Positions 37,339 to 47,100 of a stretch of DNA of 64,000 nucleotides are shown piece after piece. The translations under genes were made by a program, and so were the position numbers. Origin of the DNA: Tabrizicola sp. TH137 (GTDB lineage Bacteria; Pseudomonadota; Alphaproteobacteria; Rhodobacterales; Rhodobacteraceae). Below the pieces are notes generated by a model. The model made no database searches. It worked only from the letters and a program-made list of their open reading frames with translations, and was not told where the DNA came from. The stretch lies in the NCBI RefSeq assembly GCF_002855575.1, contig NZ_PKRQ01000007.1:62001-126000 (forward strand), written 5' to 3'. The first letter of the stretch is position 1; every line of letters begins with the position of its first letter.

Positions 37339-37749
37339 ATGATCCGACCGGCCCTCCTCTGTCTTCTCCTGCTGCTCAATGCGGCAGCCCCCGCCCTTGC
37401 CAAGGACGGGGATGGCGGCGGTGGTGGCGATGACAAGGGCGGCCATGGCAGCGACGATCGCGGCGGCGACGACAATGGCGGCGACAGCGATGACAACGGC
37501 GGCGACAGCGATGACGACGACGGCAGCGATGCCCGCGCCGGGGTCTCCTCAGGCATGATCCTGCCGCTCGCGGCCATCCTTGCCCAGGTCGAACCGGAAT
37601 ATGGCGCGCGCATGATCGACGCCGACATCAAGAAACGACGCGGACGCGTGATCTATGAAATCGAGATGATCACCCGCAACGGCCGCGTTCTTGACCTTCA
37701 GGTGGATGCCGCGACCGCCCGCGTCCTGGATATCGAGGTCGATGACTGA
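37339..37749 (+). CDS. PepSY-domain protein, Asp/Gly-rich
   Basis: The 136-residue protein has a signal peptide (PALLCLLLLLNAAAPALA, cut near residue 21), a low-complexity Asp/Gly stretch of about 45 residues with GGDSDDN repeats, and a C-terminal PepSY-like domain (MILPLAAILAQVEPEYGARMIDADIKKRRGRVIYEIEMI and RVLDLQVDAATARVLDIEVDD). It overlaps the response regulator gene by one base (TGATG), so it is cotranscribed with the two-component pair. The acidic linker could bind cations. PepSY proteins of this type often modulate the neighbouring histidine kinase. Confidence 0.85.
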   Translation: MIRPALLCLLLLLNAAAPALAKDGDGGGGGDDKGGHGSDDRGGDDNGGDSDDNGGDSDDDDGSDARAGVSSGMILPLAAILAQVEPEYGARMIDADIKKRRGRVIYEIEMITRNGRVLDLQVDAATARVLDIEVDD

Positions 37750-38411
37750 TGCGCGCCCTCATTGTCGAGGATGACGCCCGCATCGCGGATCTGGTCGCGA
37801 CCGCCCTCTCCGCCGCAGGCTTCCGGACCGAAACGGTGGCGGATGGCGACACGGCATGGTTCCAGGGCGGGACGGAGGATTATGACATCGTCATCCTCGA
37901 TCTCGGCCTGCCGCGCCTTGATGGCCTTACCCTGCTGAAACGCTGGCGAAGCGAAGGGCGGGGCTTTCCGATCCTGATCCTGTCCGCCCGCGGCACCTGG
38001 TCCGAACGGGTGGAAGGAATCGAGGCCGGGGCAGATGACTACCTGCCCAAACCCTTCATGGTCGAGGAACTCACCGCCCGTGCCCGCGCCCTTGTCCGCC
38101 GGGCAGCGGGGCACGTGCAGACCGTCCACCGCCTCGGCGCGCTGGCCATCGACACCAACCGCATGACCGTCACCCGCGACGGCCTGCCCGTCGCCCTGAC
38201 CCCGCTCGAATTCCGCCTTCTGTCCTATCTGCTGCTGAACCGCGACCGCACCGTCGCGCCCAGCGAATTGCTCGATCACATCTATGGCAGCGAAGACGGA
38301 CGCGAGGCGAATGCGATCGAGGCCGTCATCACGCGGCTGCGCCGCAAGCTCGGCTCCGGCGCGATCGAAACCCGGCGCGGCTTTGGCTACCGTCTCGGAA
38401 CCGATCCATGA
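37749..38411 (+). CDS. OmpR-family response regulator
   Basis: The 220-residue protein has a receiver domain (phosphoacceptor Asp51 in VILDLGLPRLDG, conserved Lys in YLPKPF) and a C-terminal winged-helix DNA-binding domain (LTPLEFRLLSYLLLNRDRTVAPSELLDHIYG). It resembles the PmrA/QseB/PhoP branch. It overlaps the kinase gene by 4 nt. It probably binds the 11-bp-spaced CTGAC/GTCAG sites upstream. Confidence 0.93.
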   Translation: MRALIVEDDARIADLVATALSAAGFRTETVADGDTAWFQGGTEDYDIVILDLGLPRLDGLTLLKRWRSEGRGFPILILSARGTWSERVEGIEAGADDYLPKPFMVEELTARARALVRRAAGHVQTVHRLGALAIDTNRMTVTRDGLPVALTPLEFRLLSYLLLNRDRTVAPSELLDHIYGSEDGREANAIEAVITRLRRKLGSGAIETRRGFGYRLGTDP

Positions 38412-39757
38412 GGCGCGCCTCCCTCCGCCTGCGCCTTGCCCTCGCCGGGGCGCTGGTTCTGATCCTCACTCTCATCGCCGCGCAGATCGGTCTTTCCATC
38501 CTCTTCAACCGCCATGCCGAACGCGCAATAGCGGCCGAACTTTCCGACCGCTCCGATTTCCTGATCGCCGCCGTCGAGGCCGGGGCCGATGGCAGCCTGA
38601 CCCTTCCCTCCCCCCCAACTGACCCGGCCTATGAACGCCCCTATTCCGGGCGCTACTGGGCTGTCGCGTCCGACGCGGAAAGCTGGACCTCGCGGTCGCT
38701 CTGGGATTTCACCCTCACCCTGCCCGCGGCCCCGCCTCCGGGGGAAGATGCCATCCTCACCCTGCCCGGCCCGCAGGACACCTCCCTTCTCGCACTGGAC
38801 CGCAGCGTGATCCGCAGCACGGCGCAAGGCGACCGGACCCTCCGCATCACCGTGGCGCTCGACCGCGCCCGCATCGACGCGGCCCGCGCCGCTTTCGAGG
38901 CGGAGATGCTGCCCTGGCTCGCGGCGCTCGGCCTCCTGCTCCTCGCCGCGGGCGCAGTGCAGATCGTGGTGGGCCTTGCCCCCCTTGCCACCCTCGGCCG
39001 CCGCCTGGGCGATCTGACCAGCGGCAGGGAAGACCGGATCGGCGACAGCGTTCCCGTGGAAATCGCCCCGCTCGCCCGCCAGATCGACGCCCTTCTGGAG
39101 GCCCGCGCGCAGGAAATCGACCGCTCCCGCCGTCGCGCGGCCGACCTGGCCCATGGGTTGAAAACCCCGCTCCAGGCGCTTCTCGGCGAAGCCCAGCGCC
39201 TGCGCAGCCAGGGCCGCAACGACGAGGCAGACGGCGTGGAAACCGTCGTCCACTCGATCCGCAAGCAGGTGGACCGCGAACTTGCCCGCGCCACCATCGC
39301 AGGCAGCGCAGCCTCCGTCCGGGCCGATGTCGCCCGCGCCGTTGAAGGCGTGGTCGCCGTCTTGCGCCGCACGCCCGCCGGGGCCGCGCTCGACTGGCGG
39401 ATCGACGCGCCCGCGCAGCACTTCGCCCGGATCGACAGCGCGGATCTGACCGAGGCTCTGGGGGCCCTCGTCGAGAACGCCGTCACCCATGCCCGCGCCT
39501 GTGTCACCCTCACCGTGGCACGATCCGGCCCGCATATCCACGTCACCATCCGCGACGACGGCCCCGGCATGCCCTCCGATCAGATCGCCCGCCTCCGCCA
39601 GCGCGGCCAGAGGCTGGATACAAGCGGCGAAGGCTCCGGCCTCGGGCTGTCCATCGCCGATGAAATCGCCGTCAGCGCCGGGGGCGACCTGATCATCAAG
39701 GATACGGGGCAAGGCCTTGCCGTTACCCTCGTGCTTGCCGCCTTGCCCGAGGCCTGA
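38408..39757 (+). CDS. Sensor histidine kinase (PhoQ/PmrB-like)
   Basis: The 449-residue membrane kinase has a first span at about 10-33, a periplasmic sensor of about 135 residues, a second span at about 168-190, HAMP-like linker, a dimerisation/phosphoacceptor helix with His249 in DLAHGLKTPLQALL, and a catalytic ATPase domain with N box LVENAVTHA, G1 DDGPGM and G2 GEGSGLGLSIADEI. It should phosphorylate the upstream-encoded regulator. The signal is unknown; PepSY partners and the following cation transporter hint at a metal or envelope cue. Confidence 0.93.
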   Translation: MRRASLRLRLALAGALVLILTLIAAQIGLSILFNRHAERAIAAELSDRSDFLIAAVEAGADGSLTLPSPPTDPAYERPYSGRYWAVASDAESWTSRSLWDFTLTLPAAPPPGEDAILTLPGPQDTSLLALDRSVIRSTAQGDRTLRITVALDRARIDAARAAFEAEMLPWLAALGLLLLAAGAVQIVVGLAPLATLGRRLGDLTSGREDRIGDSVPVEIAPLARQIDALLEARAQEIDRSRRRAADLAHGLKTPLQALLGEAQRLRSQGRNDEADGVETVVHSIRKQVDRELARATIAGSAASVRADVARAVEGVVAVLRRTPAGAALDWRIDAPAQHFARIDSADLTEALGALVENAVTHARACVTLTVARSGPHIHVTIRDDGPGMPSDQIARLRQRGQRLDTSGEGSGLGLSIADEIAVSAGGDLIIKDTGQGLAVTLVLAALPEA

Positions 39758-39856
39758 CCCGGCGCCGCGACCGCAATCTTTCCTTCAATTCGACACCGAA
39801 TCGCAGTTAATGATTGTGACTCTCACTTTGGCCGGCCCTGCCGGACGACCTTTCCC

Positions 39857-40765
39857 ATGTCCCGCCTGCAAAAGATCGCCGCCATCAGCATCTGCATCGC
39901 CCTCCTCGTGCTGGCGCTGAAGATGGGCGCGTGGTGGGTGACGGGCTCCATCGCCCTCTTTTCCGAAAGCACCGAAAGCCTGGTCAATCTGGCCTCTTCC
40001 CTCGCGGCCTTCTTCGCCGTCTGGCTGGCCTTTCGCCCGGCGGACAACCGTCATCCCTTCGGCTTCCACAAGGCGGAACTGCTCAGCGCCCTGTTCGGCG
40101 GGACGCTCATCACCCTCGCCGCCGTGATGATCCTGCGCGAGGCGGCGGCGGGTCTCTTCGATCCGCAACCCGTCACGGCGATGTTTCAGGGTCTGATGCT
40201 TTCCGGGCTGGGCAGCATCATCAACGGCCTGTGGTGCTATGTCCTCATCACCGAAGGCCGCAAGCTGCGCTCACCCGCGCTTCAGGCCGACGGGCGGCAC
40301 TTGTTTTCGGATGTTCTCTTCTCCGCTGCTGTCATCCTCGGCCTCGTGGCCAGCAGCCTCACGGGTTGGCTGATCCTCGATCCGCTGATCGCGGGCCTTG
40401 TCGCGCTCAACGTCCTGCGCACGGGCCTGTCTGTCGTCCTCGGTGCCGTGCGCGGCCTGCTGGACGAAAGCCTGCCCGAACGCGAACTGGAAAACATCCG
40501 CGCGGTGATCCATGCCGAAGGCGGCGACGGGCTCAGGATGCAGGACCTCCGCACCCGCCATGCCGGGGCGGCCACTTTCATCGAATTCCGGCTGATCCTG
40601 CCCGGCGGCATGACCGTGGCCACGGCACATGGCCTGACCCAGCGCATCACCCAGGCTTTGCAAAGCGCGACACCGAACACACAGGTCACGATCCATATCG
40701 AGGCCGACAAGGGCGCAGCGCCCCCCTTCTCGGTCATCGACGGCGGCCGCAAGGACCGGGCCTGA
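39857..40765 (+). CDS. Cation diffusion facilitator family transporter
   Basis: The 302-residue protein has six predicted spans and a C-terminal cytoplasmic domain (RDVHAE-like VIHAEGGDGLRMQDLRTRHAGAATFIEFRLILPG). The transport-site residues are Glu40 and Asn44 in SESTESLVN of span 2 and His148/Asp152 in DGRHLFSDV of span 5. The ExxxN form is a known subfamily, distinct from the DxxxD zinc exporters. It lies 99 nt after the kinase gene on the same strand and may be coregulated. Ion specificity is unknown. Confidence 0.88.
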   Translation: MSRLQKIAAISICIALLVLALKMGAWWVTGSIALFSESTESLVNLASSLAAFFAVWLAFRPADNRHPFGFHKAELLSALFGGTLITLAAVMILREAAAGLFDPQPVTAMFQGLMLSGLGSIINGLWCYVLITEGRKLRSPALQADGRHLFSDVLFSAAVILGLVASSLTGWLILDPLIAGLVALNVLRTGLSVVLGAVRGLLDESLPERELENIRAVIHAEGGDGLRMQDLRTRHAGAATFIEFRLILPGGMTVATAHGLTQRITQALQSATPNTQVTIHIEADKGAAPPFSVIDGGRKDRA

Positions 40766-40800
40766 CCAAAGCCGCGCACCGCAGGGGCCAGACAAAGCGA

Positions 40801-40834
40801 GGGGCCGGACACCACTCTCGCGCTATCCGGCCCC
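40801..40834. terminator. Hairpin between the cation transporter and a convergent small gene
   Basis: GGGGCCGGA and TCCGGCCCC form a perfect 9-bp stem with a 16-nt loop. It can terminate the transporter gene and, on the minus strand, the small hypothetical gene. Confidence 0.6.
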
Positions 40835-40854
40835 CGGCATCTTCCTCAGGCGTC

Positions 40855-41049
40855 TCACTGCACGGGCTTGCCCAGTCGCATCTCCAGCAGCGCCACGAAT
40901 TTCTCGCGGAATTCCGGGCGGCCCGAGAGGATCGTCATCACCTCGTTCGCGCCCCAGTCCTTCACATCCACCCGGCCCGTGTTGGCCCATTGTCCGATCA
41001 GGATCTGTAGTTCAGTCAGTTCACGGTCATACATGTCTTCCATCGCCAT
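40855..41049 (-). CDS. Small hypothetical protein downstream of the giant peroxidase
   Basis: From the ATG at 41049 the product is 64 residues, soluble and mixed-charge (MEDMYDRELTELQILIGQWA and EVMTILSGRPEFREKFVALLEM). An in-frame ATG at 41109 would give 84 residues and overlap the giant gene stop by one base, but the extra 20 residues cover a strong hairpin (41075-41098) and are low in conserved character, so the shorter form is preferred. No family was recognised. It might be a small partner of the giant gene, or translated independently. Confidence 0.55.
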   Translation of the reverse strand: MAMEDMYDRELTELQILIGQWANTGRVDVKDWGANEVMTILSGRPEFREKFVALLEMRLGKPVQ

Positions 41050-41074
41050 ATGCAGAACATCGTCCCGCAAGGGG

Positions 41075-41098
41075 CCCCGGCCGGTATCCCGGCCGGGG
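41075..41098 (-). terminator. Hairpin after the giant peroxidase gene
   Basis: CCCCGGCCGG and CCGGCCGGGG pair perfectly over 10 bp around a 4-nt loop. On the minus strand it begins 10 nt past the giant gene stop. No T-tract follows, so partial readthrough into the small gene is possible. Confidence 0.65.
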
Positions 41099-41108
41099 GC
41101 GTGTTTCA

Positions 41109-44100
41109 TCAGAAGGAGAAGGACGAGCTGTCGAGGTTATGCGCCCCGCGCAGCGTGATCGAGAAGTCGGCATCGGCATCGCCGTCGGTGAAGCCGTCGA
41201 TGATCGTGTCCACACCGTTCTCCGTCGCGACTTCGCGGATCACCAGGCTGCCTGCCGCCGTCGTGCCCTGCTCGGCCAGCGTGAAGGCCTGGTTGCCGTT
41301 CACACCCACCATCGCATCGATCCCCGACAGGTCGATCTTGTCGCCCGGACGGAAGTCCGTGATCACGTCGCCATCCGCAGCACCGGCCGAGACGAAGACA
41401 AAGACATCCTCGCCATCCCCGCCCGTCAGCACGTTGATCGACAGGGAGGCCTTGATCACGTCATTGCCCATCCCGCCGGTGGCGTTCTCGATCCCCACCA
41501 GGTGATCTGTCACACCGCCGATGCGCGCCGTCCCGATGGCCGTGTAGGCCCCCAGATCGATCACCGCATCCTCGGTCAGGGCCGACAGGTCGAGCGTGTC
41601 AATCCCCGCGCCCCCGAAGAGCATGTCCGCCCCGTCGCCGGACGCTGCGAGGAAGACATCATCCCCTTCGCCGCCCAGAAGAACGTCACGGCCCGCGCCG
41701 CCTTCGATCGTGTCACCGCCCGATCCGCCGACGCCGACATCATTGCCGCCATTGCCGAGGATGATATCCGCCCCGCCTTTGCCAAGCAGCGCATCGCCCT
41801 GCTCGCCGCCGACGATCACGTCATCGCCCGCATCGCCGACCATGACACCCGCCGAAGACCCCGGCATCAGCACCACACCCTCGACAACCGGCGCCGTCGT
41901 CCCGCCGCCCGTGCCGGAGCCGGAGCCCGAACCTGTGCCAGTGCCCGAACCGGTGCCGCTGCCCGAACCCGTGCCAGCGCCCGGATTGTCGTCATCGGCA
42001 TCCTCGGCCTCGTCATCCGCCGGATCGTCATTGCCGCCCGACGAGGTGTCTTCGGACCCGGTTCCTTCCGAACCCGTGCCTTCCGACCCTTCGCCTTCCG
42101 AACCGCCCTCCGAACCGCTGCCCGACCCTTCCCCTTCGCCCTCGCCGGGCTGATGGGTGCCCTTCGGCGACAGCGTCGGCAGGCTGTCCATCGACCCCGC
42201 GAAAGTCACCGAATGGGTGCCGTTCGACATGGTGATGGTGCCGTCCTCGTTCTCGGTGGCCGTGTAAGAGGCCGGATCGGTGCCTTCCGCGATCTCGATC
42301 ACATCCTGCGCCCGCAGCGAGCCGACGATGAAGTCGTTGCCACCGTTGGACCGGAACAGGATGCGGTGCGCCGATTGCAGATCCGAGATATCGACCGTAT
42401 CGCTGCCCTCGCTGCCATTCACCGTGATGGTGTTGAAATTGAGGTCGGTCCCGTTGAAGTTGCCGCGCGTCTGGACCGTGTCGTTCCCGGCGCCCGTGTT
42501 GATGACGATCTCGTCGATCCCGGAGAGTTCCGAAACCACGGCCCCATTCCGGGTGATCACGATCTGCGTCGCAAGGGCAAGGCCCGTGATCCCGGCGTTC
42601 AGCGCCGCGTTGCGGGAATAGACGATGAAGGCTTCCGCCGAGGCATCGCCATTGATCACAAGCGTATCCTCGCCCAAACCACCGGTCACGGTGTCACGCC
42701 CATGCCCGACGAACCAGTGGATCGTGTCATCCCCAGCCCCGGCCTGGATCGTGTCATTCCCCAGACCGCCCGAGATGGTGTCGTTCCCGGCACGCGCCGT
42801 CACCAGATCATTCCCACCGCCGGCGAAGATGATCTCGATACCGCCCGTTCCGTCCACCGTGGTCCCGGCATCCGTGCCGTTGATCACGTTCAGCGTCGGC
42901 GCACCTGCGTCGAGACCGAACTGGATGCGCTCGATGTTCGACAACCGGTCCGCACCTTCGTTCGACAGCGCCCGGCCCGAGGTCGGGTCCACCGGACCCA
43001 CCGCATTGGCCACCGTATGCGTCACCGTCAGGCTGTCATCCGCGTTGACCGCGACATCGTAATTGCCGCGCGCATCCCAATAGACCGCGGTGTCGATGCC
43101 GGTATTGGCGGCATCGCCGTCCAGGATCTCGCGCACCACGTTCAGGTCGGCCGCCTTCACATCCCGCGCAAACAGCGCCTGTTCCAGCGTCTGGCCTCCG
43201 AACATGACCGCCCCGGTAGCAATGTCGAAGATCTGCTTGGTCAGGCCATCGGTCGTGCCGATCACCGTGCCCGCCGCATTCTTCACCTCGATCCGGACGT
43301 TCAGCCACTTGTCACCGTCGATGATGTCGTCGCCCGCCATCCCCTTGATGGTGTCGTTGCCGCCACCGCCCAGGATGATGTCGTCGCCATTCACCGTGCT
43401 CATCCGCGCCACCTTGGTCTCAAGGGTGTTCGGCTGGGTCAGGGTGAAGGTCGCCAGATGATCGACCAGTTCGCGCAGGCCGCGGACCATGTCGATGTTC
43501 TCTTCCAGCAGCGCGTTGGAATAGGACGCGATGGGAGAGGTCGCCGAAACCTGAGCCGCGTTGAAGGCATCGTCATAGGCCCCCACCACGACTTCACGGC
43601 CCGTCAGCTTGTCGTTGTTGTTCCAGCCCGACAGGCCTTCGACCAGGTCGAAGCGGTCCCGCAGGATGTTGTTCTGCTGGTTGACGAAGATGCTGATGTT
43701 CATGTCGGCATCGACATCGTAGTTGTTGTCCTTGTAGGACACCCAGTCGAACCCGGCCATGCCGTTGTTGCGATTGATGCCGATCCCCTGGATCATGATG
43801 TCGTCGCCGGATTCCGCGTCGAAGTCGGTGTCGTTCTCGCCCGCCTTCATCACGTCATGGCCGATGATGCGGCTGTTGAAGAACAGTTCCGAATTGTCGC
43901 CGGTCAGGGTGTTCATGTTCCCCTGGCCTTCCATCCAGTCATTGCCTTCGTTGCCATAGACGATGCCGCCACCCCCGGTGGGCGACCGGATGAAGTCATC
44001 CCCCTGCCCGCCGAAGATGTCCTTCGCTTCGTCGCCACCGGCCAGAACGTCGCGCCCGTCGCCGCCGAAGATCAGGTCAAGACCCATCCCGCCGTTGATC

Positions 44101-47100
44101 AGGTCGTCGCCGCCCTGCCCCTTGATCACATCCGCCGCGCCGATATCGGTGCCGCTGTCGGTGATCAGGTCAGACCCTTCGCCGCCATGGATGTGATCCA
44201 CGCCGAAGCCGCCTTCGATATCGTCATCACCGTCATAGCCCCACAGGCCGTCATCGCCCGCACCGCCGATGATCGTGTCATCCCCGGCCGTGCCGCCGAT
44301 CACGACATGCTCGCCACCCAGATATTTCAGATAGTTTGCATCCCGCACCACGAGGCTGGCCGAACCGTTCATGGACGACAGCACGTCCATCTCGCGGGTC
44401 GGGTCGGCGCTGCCGATGCCGGTGTTGAACTGCTTGGCCTGATCCACTTCCAGAACCCAGGCCGCCGTCTGGAAGGCCGCCCCGTTGATGGAAAGTCCCA
44501 GATGCTCGCCATCCGTGTTGCGGTTGATCAGATCGGCGAAGCTGTCGCTTTCCAACTGGGTCAGCAGGTTCATGCCCTGCGTCCGGCTCAGGTAGTAGAA
44601 CCGGTCACCGTTCTGAAGCGCCTCCATCTGCGCTTCGAAGACGAAGGTGAAGGTCGATCCCAGCATCCCGCCGAAGGGCATCTTGGCCTCGGCCAGACCG
44701 CCGATCCAGAAGTCCACCTTGTTGAGACCGGTCTCGACACCCGCCCAGGCCCCGGTTCCGTTCAGGAAGGCCAGCCGGTCCTCCGGCGCACCGGCCCCGC
44801 CCAGCACCAGCTTCATCGCCGCGTCCCGCTTGGCCTCCATCGTGGTCGCCCCGGTGATCGTTCCATGCGTGCCATAGGCCGCGATGAAATTCACCACCGA
44901 CAGCGGCGTCTTGATGTTGGCGGCAAAGTCCGTCCAGCTTTCATAGGGTTTCAGATAGGTATTCCCCGTCTGCTCGAAGAACTGCGCACGCGCCTCGTTC
45001 AGCGAGGGAATGCCCACATCCCGTGCCCGGGCGATGTTCAGCGCGGCCAGGTCGAGCGGCAGCCCCACCAGGTTGTTGCGCAGGGCATCGGTCAGGAATT
45101 CGTCGATCTCGTTGCCATGCTGGCGGGTCATGCCGCGCAGGATCGCCCCGGCCGCCGCATGGGCGTCGATCCCCTGCGCATCGAACATCACCGGGTTGAG
45201 GAAGGCATCGAACAGCTCGACCGTCGTCATCCCCGGCGTGCCGCTTTCGCCCAGGGTGCCATTGGCATCCAGCAGACCCAGCATGTCCACCGTTTCGTTC
45301 AGCATCGAATGGCCGAAGCGATAGACGACCTGCGCGAATTCCTGGCTGATGCCGACCGGGATCTCGACCGAGTTCGAGAAGACGAAGGGGTCGATCTGCG
45401 GCGCGACGGCGCGGACAAACTCCTCGAAGACGAGGTGCTGATACACCATCTCGGTCGAGAAGCGTGCCGTCTGGAACAACCGCTCGCCATCCCAGACCAG
45501 CGCGGCCTTCTGCGCATCAGTCAGCGTCGCGGGGTTCGTGCCGGGAGGCAGATCGTTCAGCAGGTATTCATTCAGCAGCGCAAGATCGGTGGACCCCAGC
45601 AGCGTCGCCTTCACCGCGTCGATCTGGCGGTTATGCTCGCCATGGAAGACGGTATGGATCGCGGTCAGCGCGATGTTTTCGTTGCCGCGTCCGTCACCCA
45701 CGATGAAGTGGCGGTCCAGCAATTCGTTGTCATAGGTCGTCGCCTGGCCGAACGCGTTCAGCGGCTGGGCATTGCCCGTCGCCGTATCGGCATCCGGATC
45801 CTTCTGAACGGCACCGGTCGTCGGGTCGCGGTCATCATCCACGAAGCCCGGAGCCGCGTCATGCGCGATGTCGTTCAGGAAGGCGCGTCCCGCGCTGAGC
45901 GCAGAGGCCGCCAGCGTCATGGCCGGACCACCGGCAACCACCGGCAGTTGCCCCTCGACGAAACCGGTCGCCGTCACCAGTTGCGGCAGGCCATTGGCGC
46001 CGCGCACGAATTCGCCGTACAGATCGGTCAGGATCGCCGGCACCGAATGGACGTTCAGGTCCGAAAGCTCGATCCCCAGCAGGTTGCGCGCCTGATCCTT
46101 GATGTCGGCCCAGGTGGGCGCACCGCCATTCGCGCCCTCCAGCATCCGGCCCGTCGCCATCGGCTCGCCGTCCACCATCACATATTCGCGCAGGAAGACC
46201 TGATGCGACGGGTTCGAGGTGTAAAGCTGGTTCAGGTCGATCCAGGGCGTGGTTTCGTTGGCATTCTCGCGGATGATCTCGCCATTCGGGCCAAGCTGGT
46301 TCGTCGCCCGCGTCAGCACCATGAAGTTGGTCGGGCTGTTCGGCACGTAAAGCGGGTCATCCGGCTGAAGCATGATGAAGACCGATCCAGCCCCGCCCTT
46401 CTGCGTCAGATCGAGGCCATGGTCGAAGAACTGGCCGAAGATGGTGAAGAAGCTGTTATAGGGCGCGGTATCGCCAAGATCGGCCGCCACGTTGCCCAGA
46501 AGGACGTTCACGCCGTCCATCTCGATCCCGTATTCGGTCAGCAGAGCCTGCACCGCTGCGTTCGCAACCGCCGCCTCGCCGAAGGGAAGCAGCGCGTTCT
46601 GCGCCGCCGTCACATCGGCCTGTTCCGCGGTCACGGTGGTCACGGCCGCATCATAGGCCGTCTGGGCCGATGCCTCGGCAGCAATCGCATCCGCTAGGGC
46701 CGTTTCCGCCGCCAGCAACACCGCCGCCGCAGCCCCGGCATCCGCCGCAACGGCATCCTGTGCCGCCTGAAGATCCGCTTGCTCCTGTACCAGCACGGAT
46801 TCCGCGGTCACGACGGCCTGATCCGCCGCCGCCTTCTCGTTGATTTCCGTGGCCAGCGTGGTCTGCGCAGCCTCTTCATTGGCAATGGCAGTGTCCAGCT
46901 CGCTTTGCGCGGTGTTCACCACTGCCTGCCTCGCGGCCACGTCGGCATCCGCTGCATTGTCCGCCGCCACTGCGGCATCATAGGCGGCTTGCGCATCTTC
47001 ACGCGCCTGCGTCGCCAGGGTGACCTGAAGCGCCGCCAGCAGATCGTCGATCGGGTTCAGGGGTGTCGTCGCCGCCGCATCCAGTGCCGCGAGCGCAGTA

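Noticed and set aside
41590-44310. Glycine/aspartate DNA periodicity in the giant gene as satellite repeats
   Set aside because: It is explained by RTX nonapeptides at the protein level; the DNA units are diverged.
41139-46697. A 1852-codon open frame on the plus strand opposite the giant peroxidase gene
   Set aside because: It is an antisense shadow: the composition is Arg/His/Asp biased with no recognisable domain, whereas the minus strand has a peroxidase and RTX repeats throughout.
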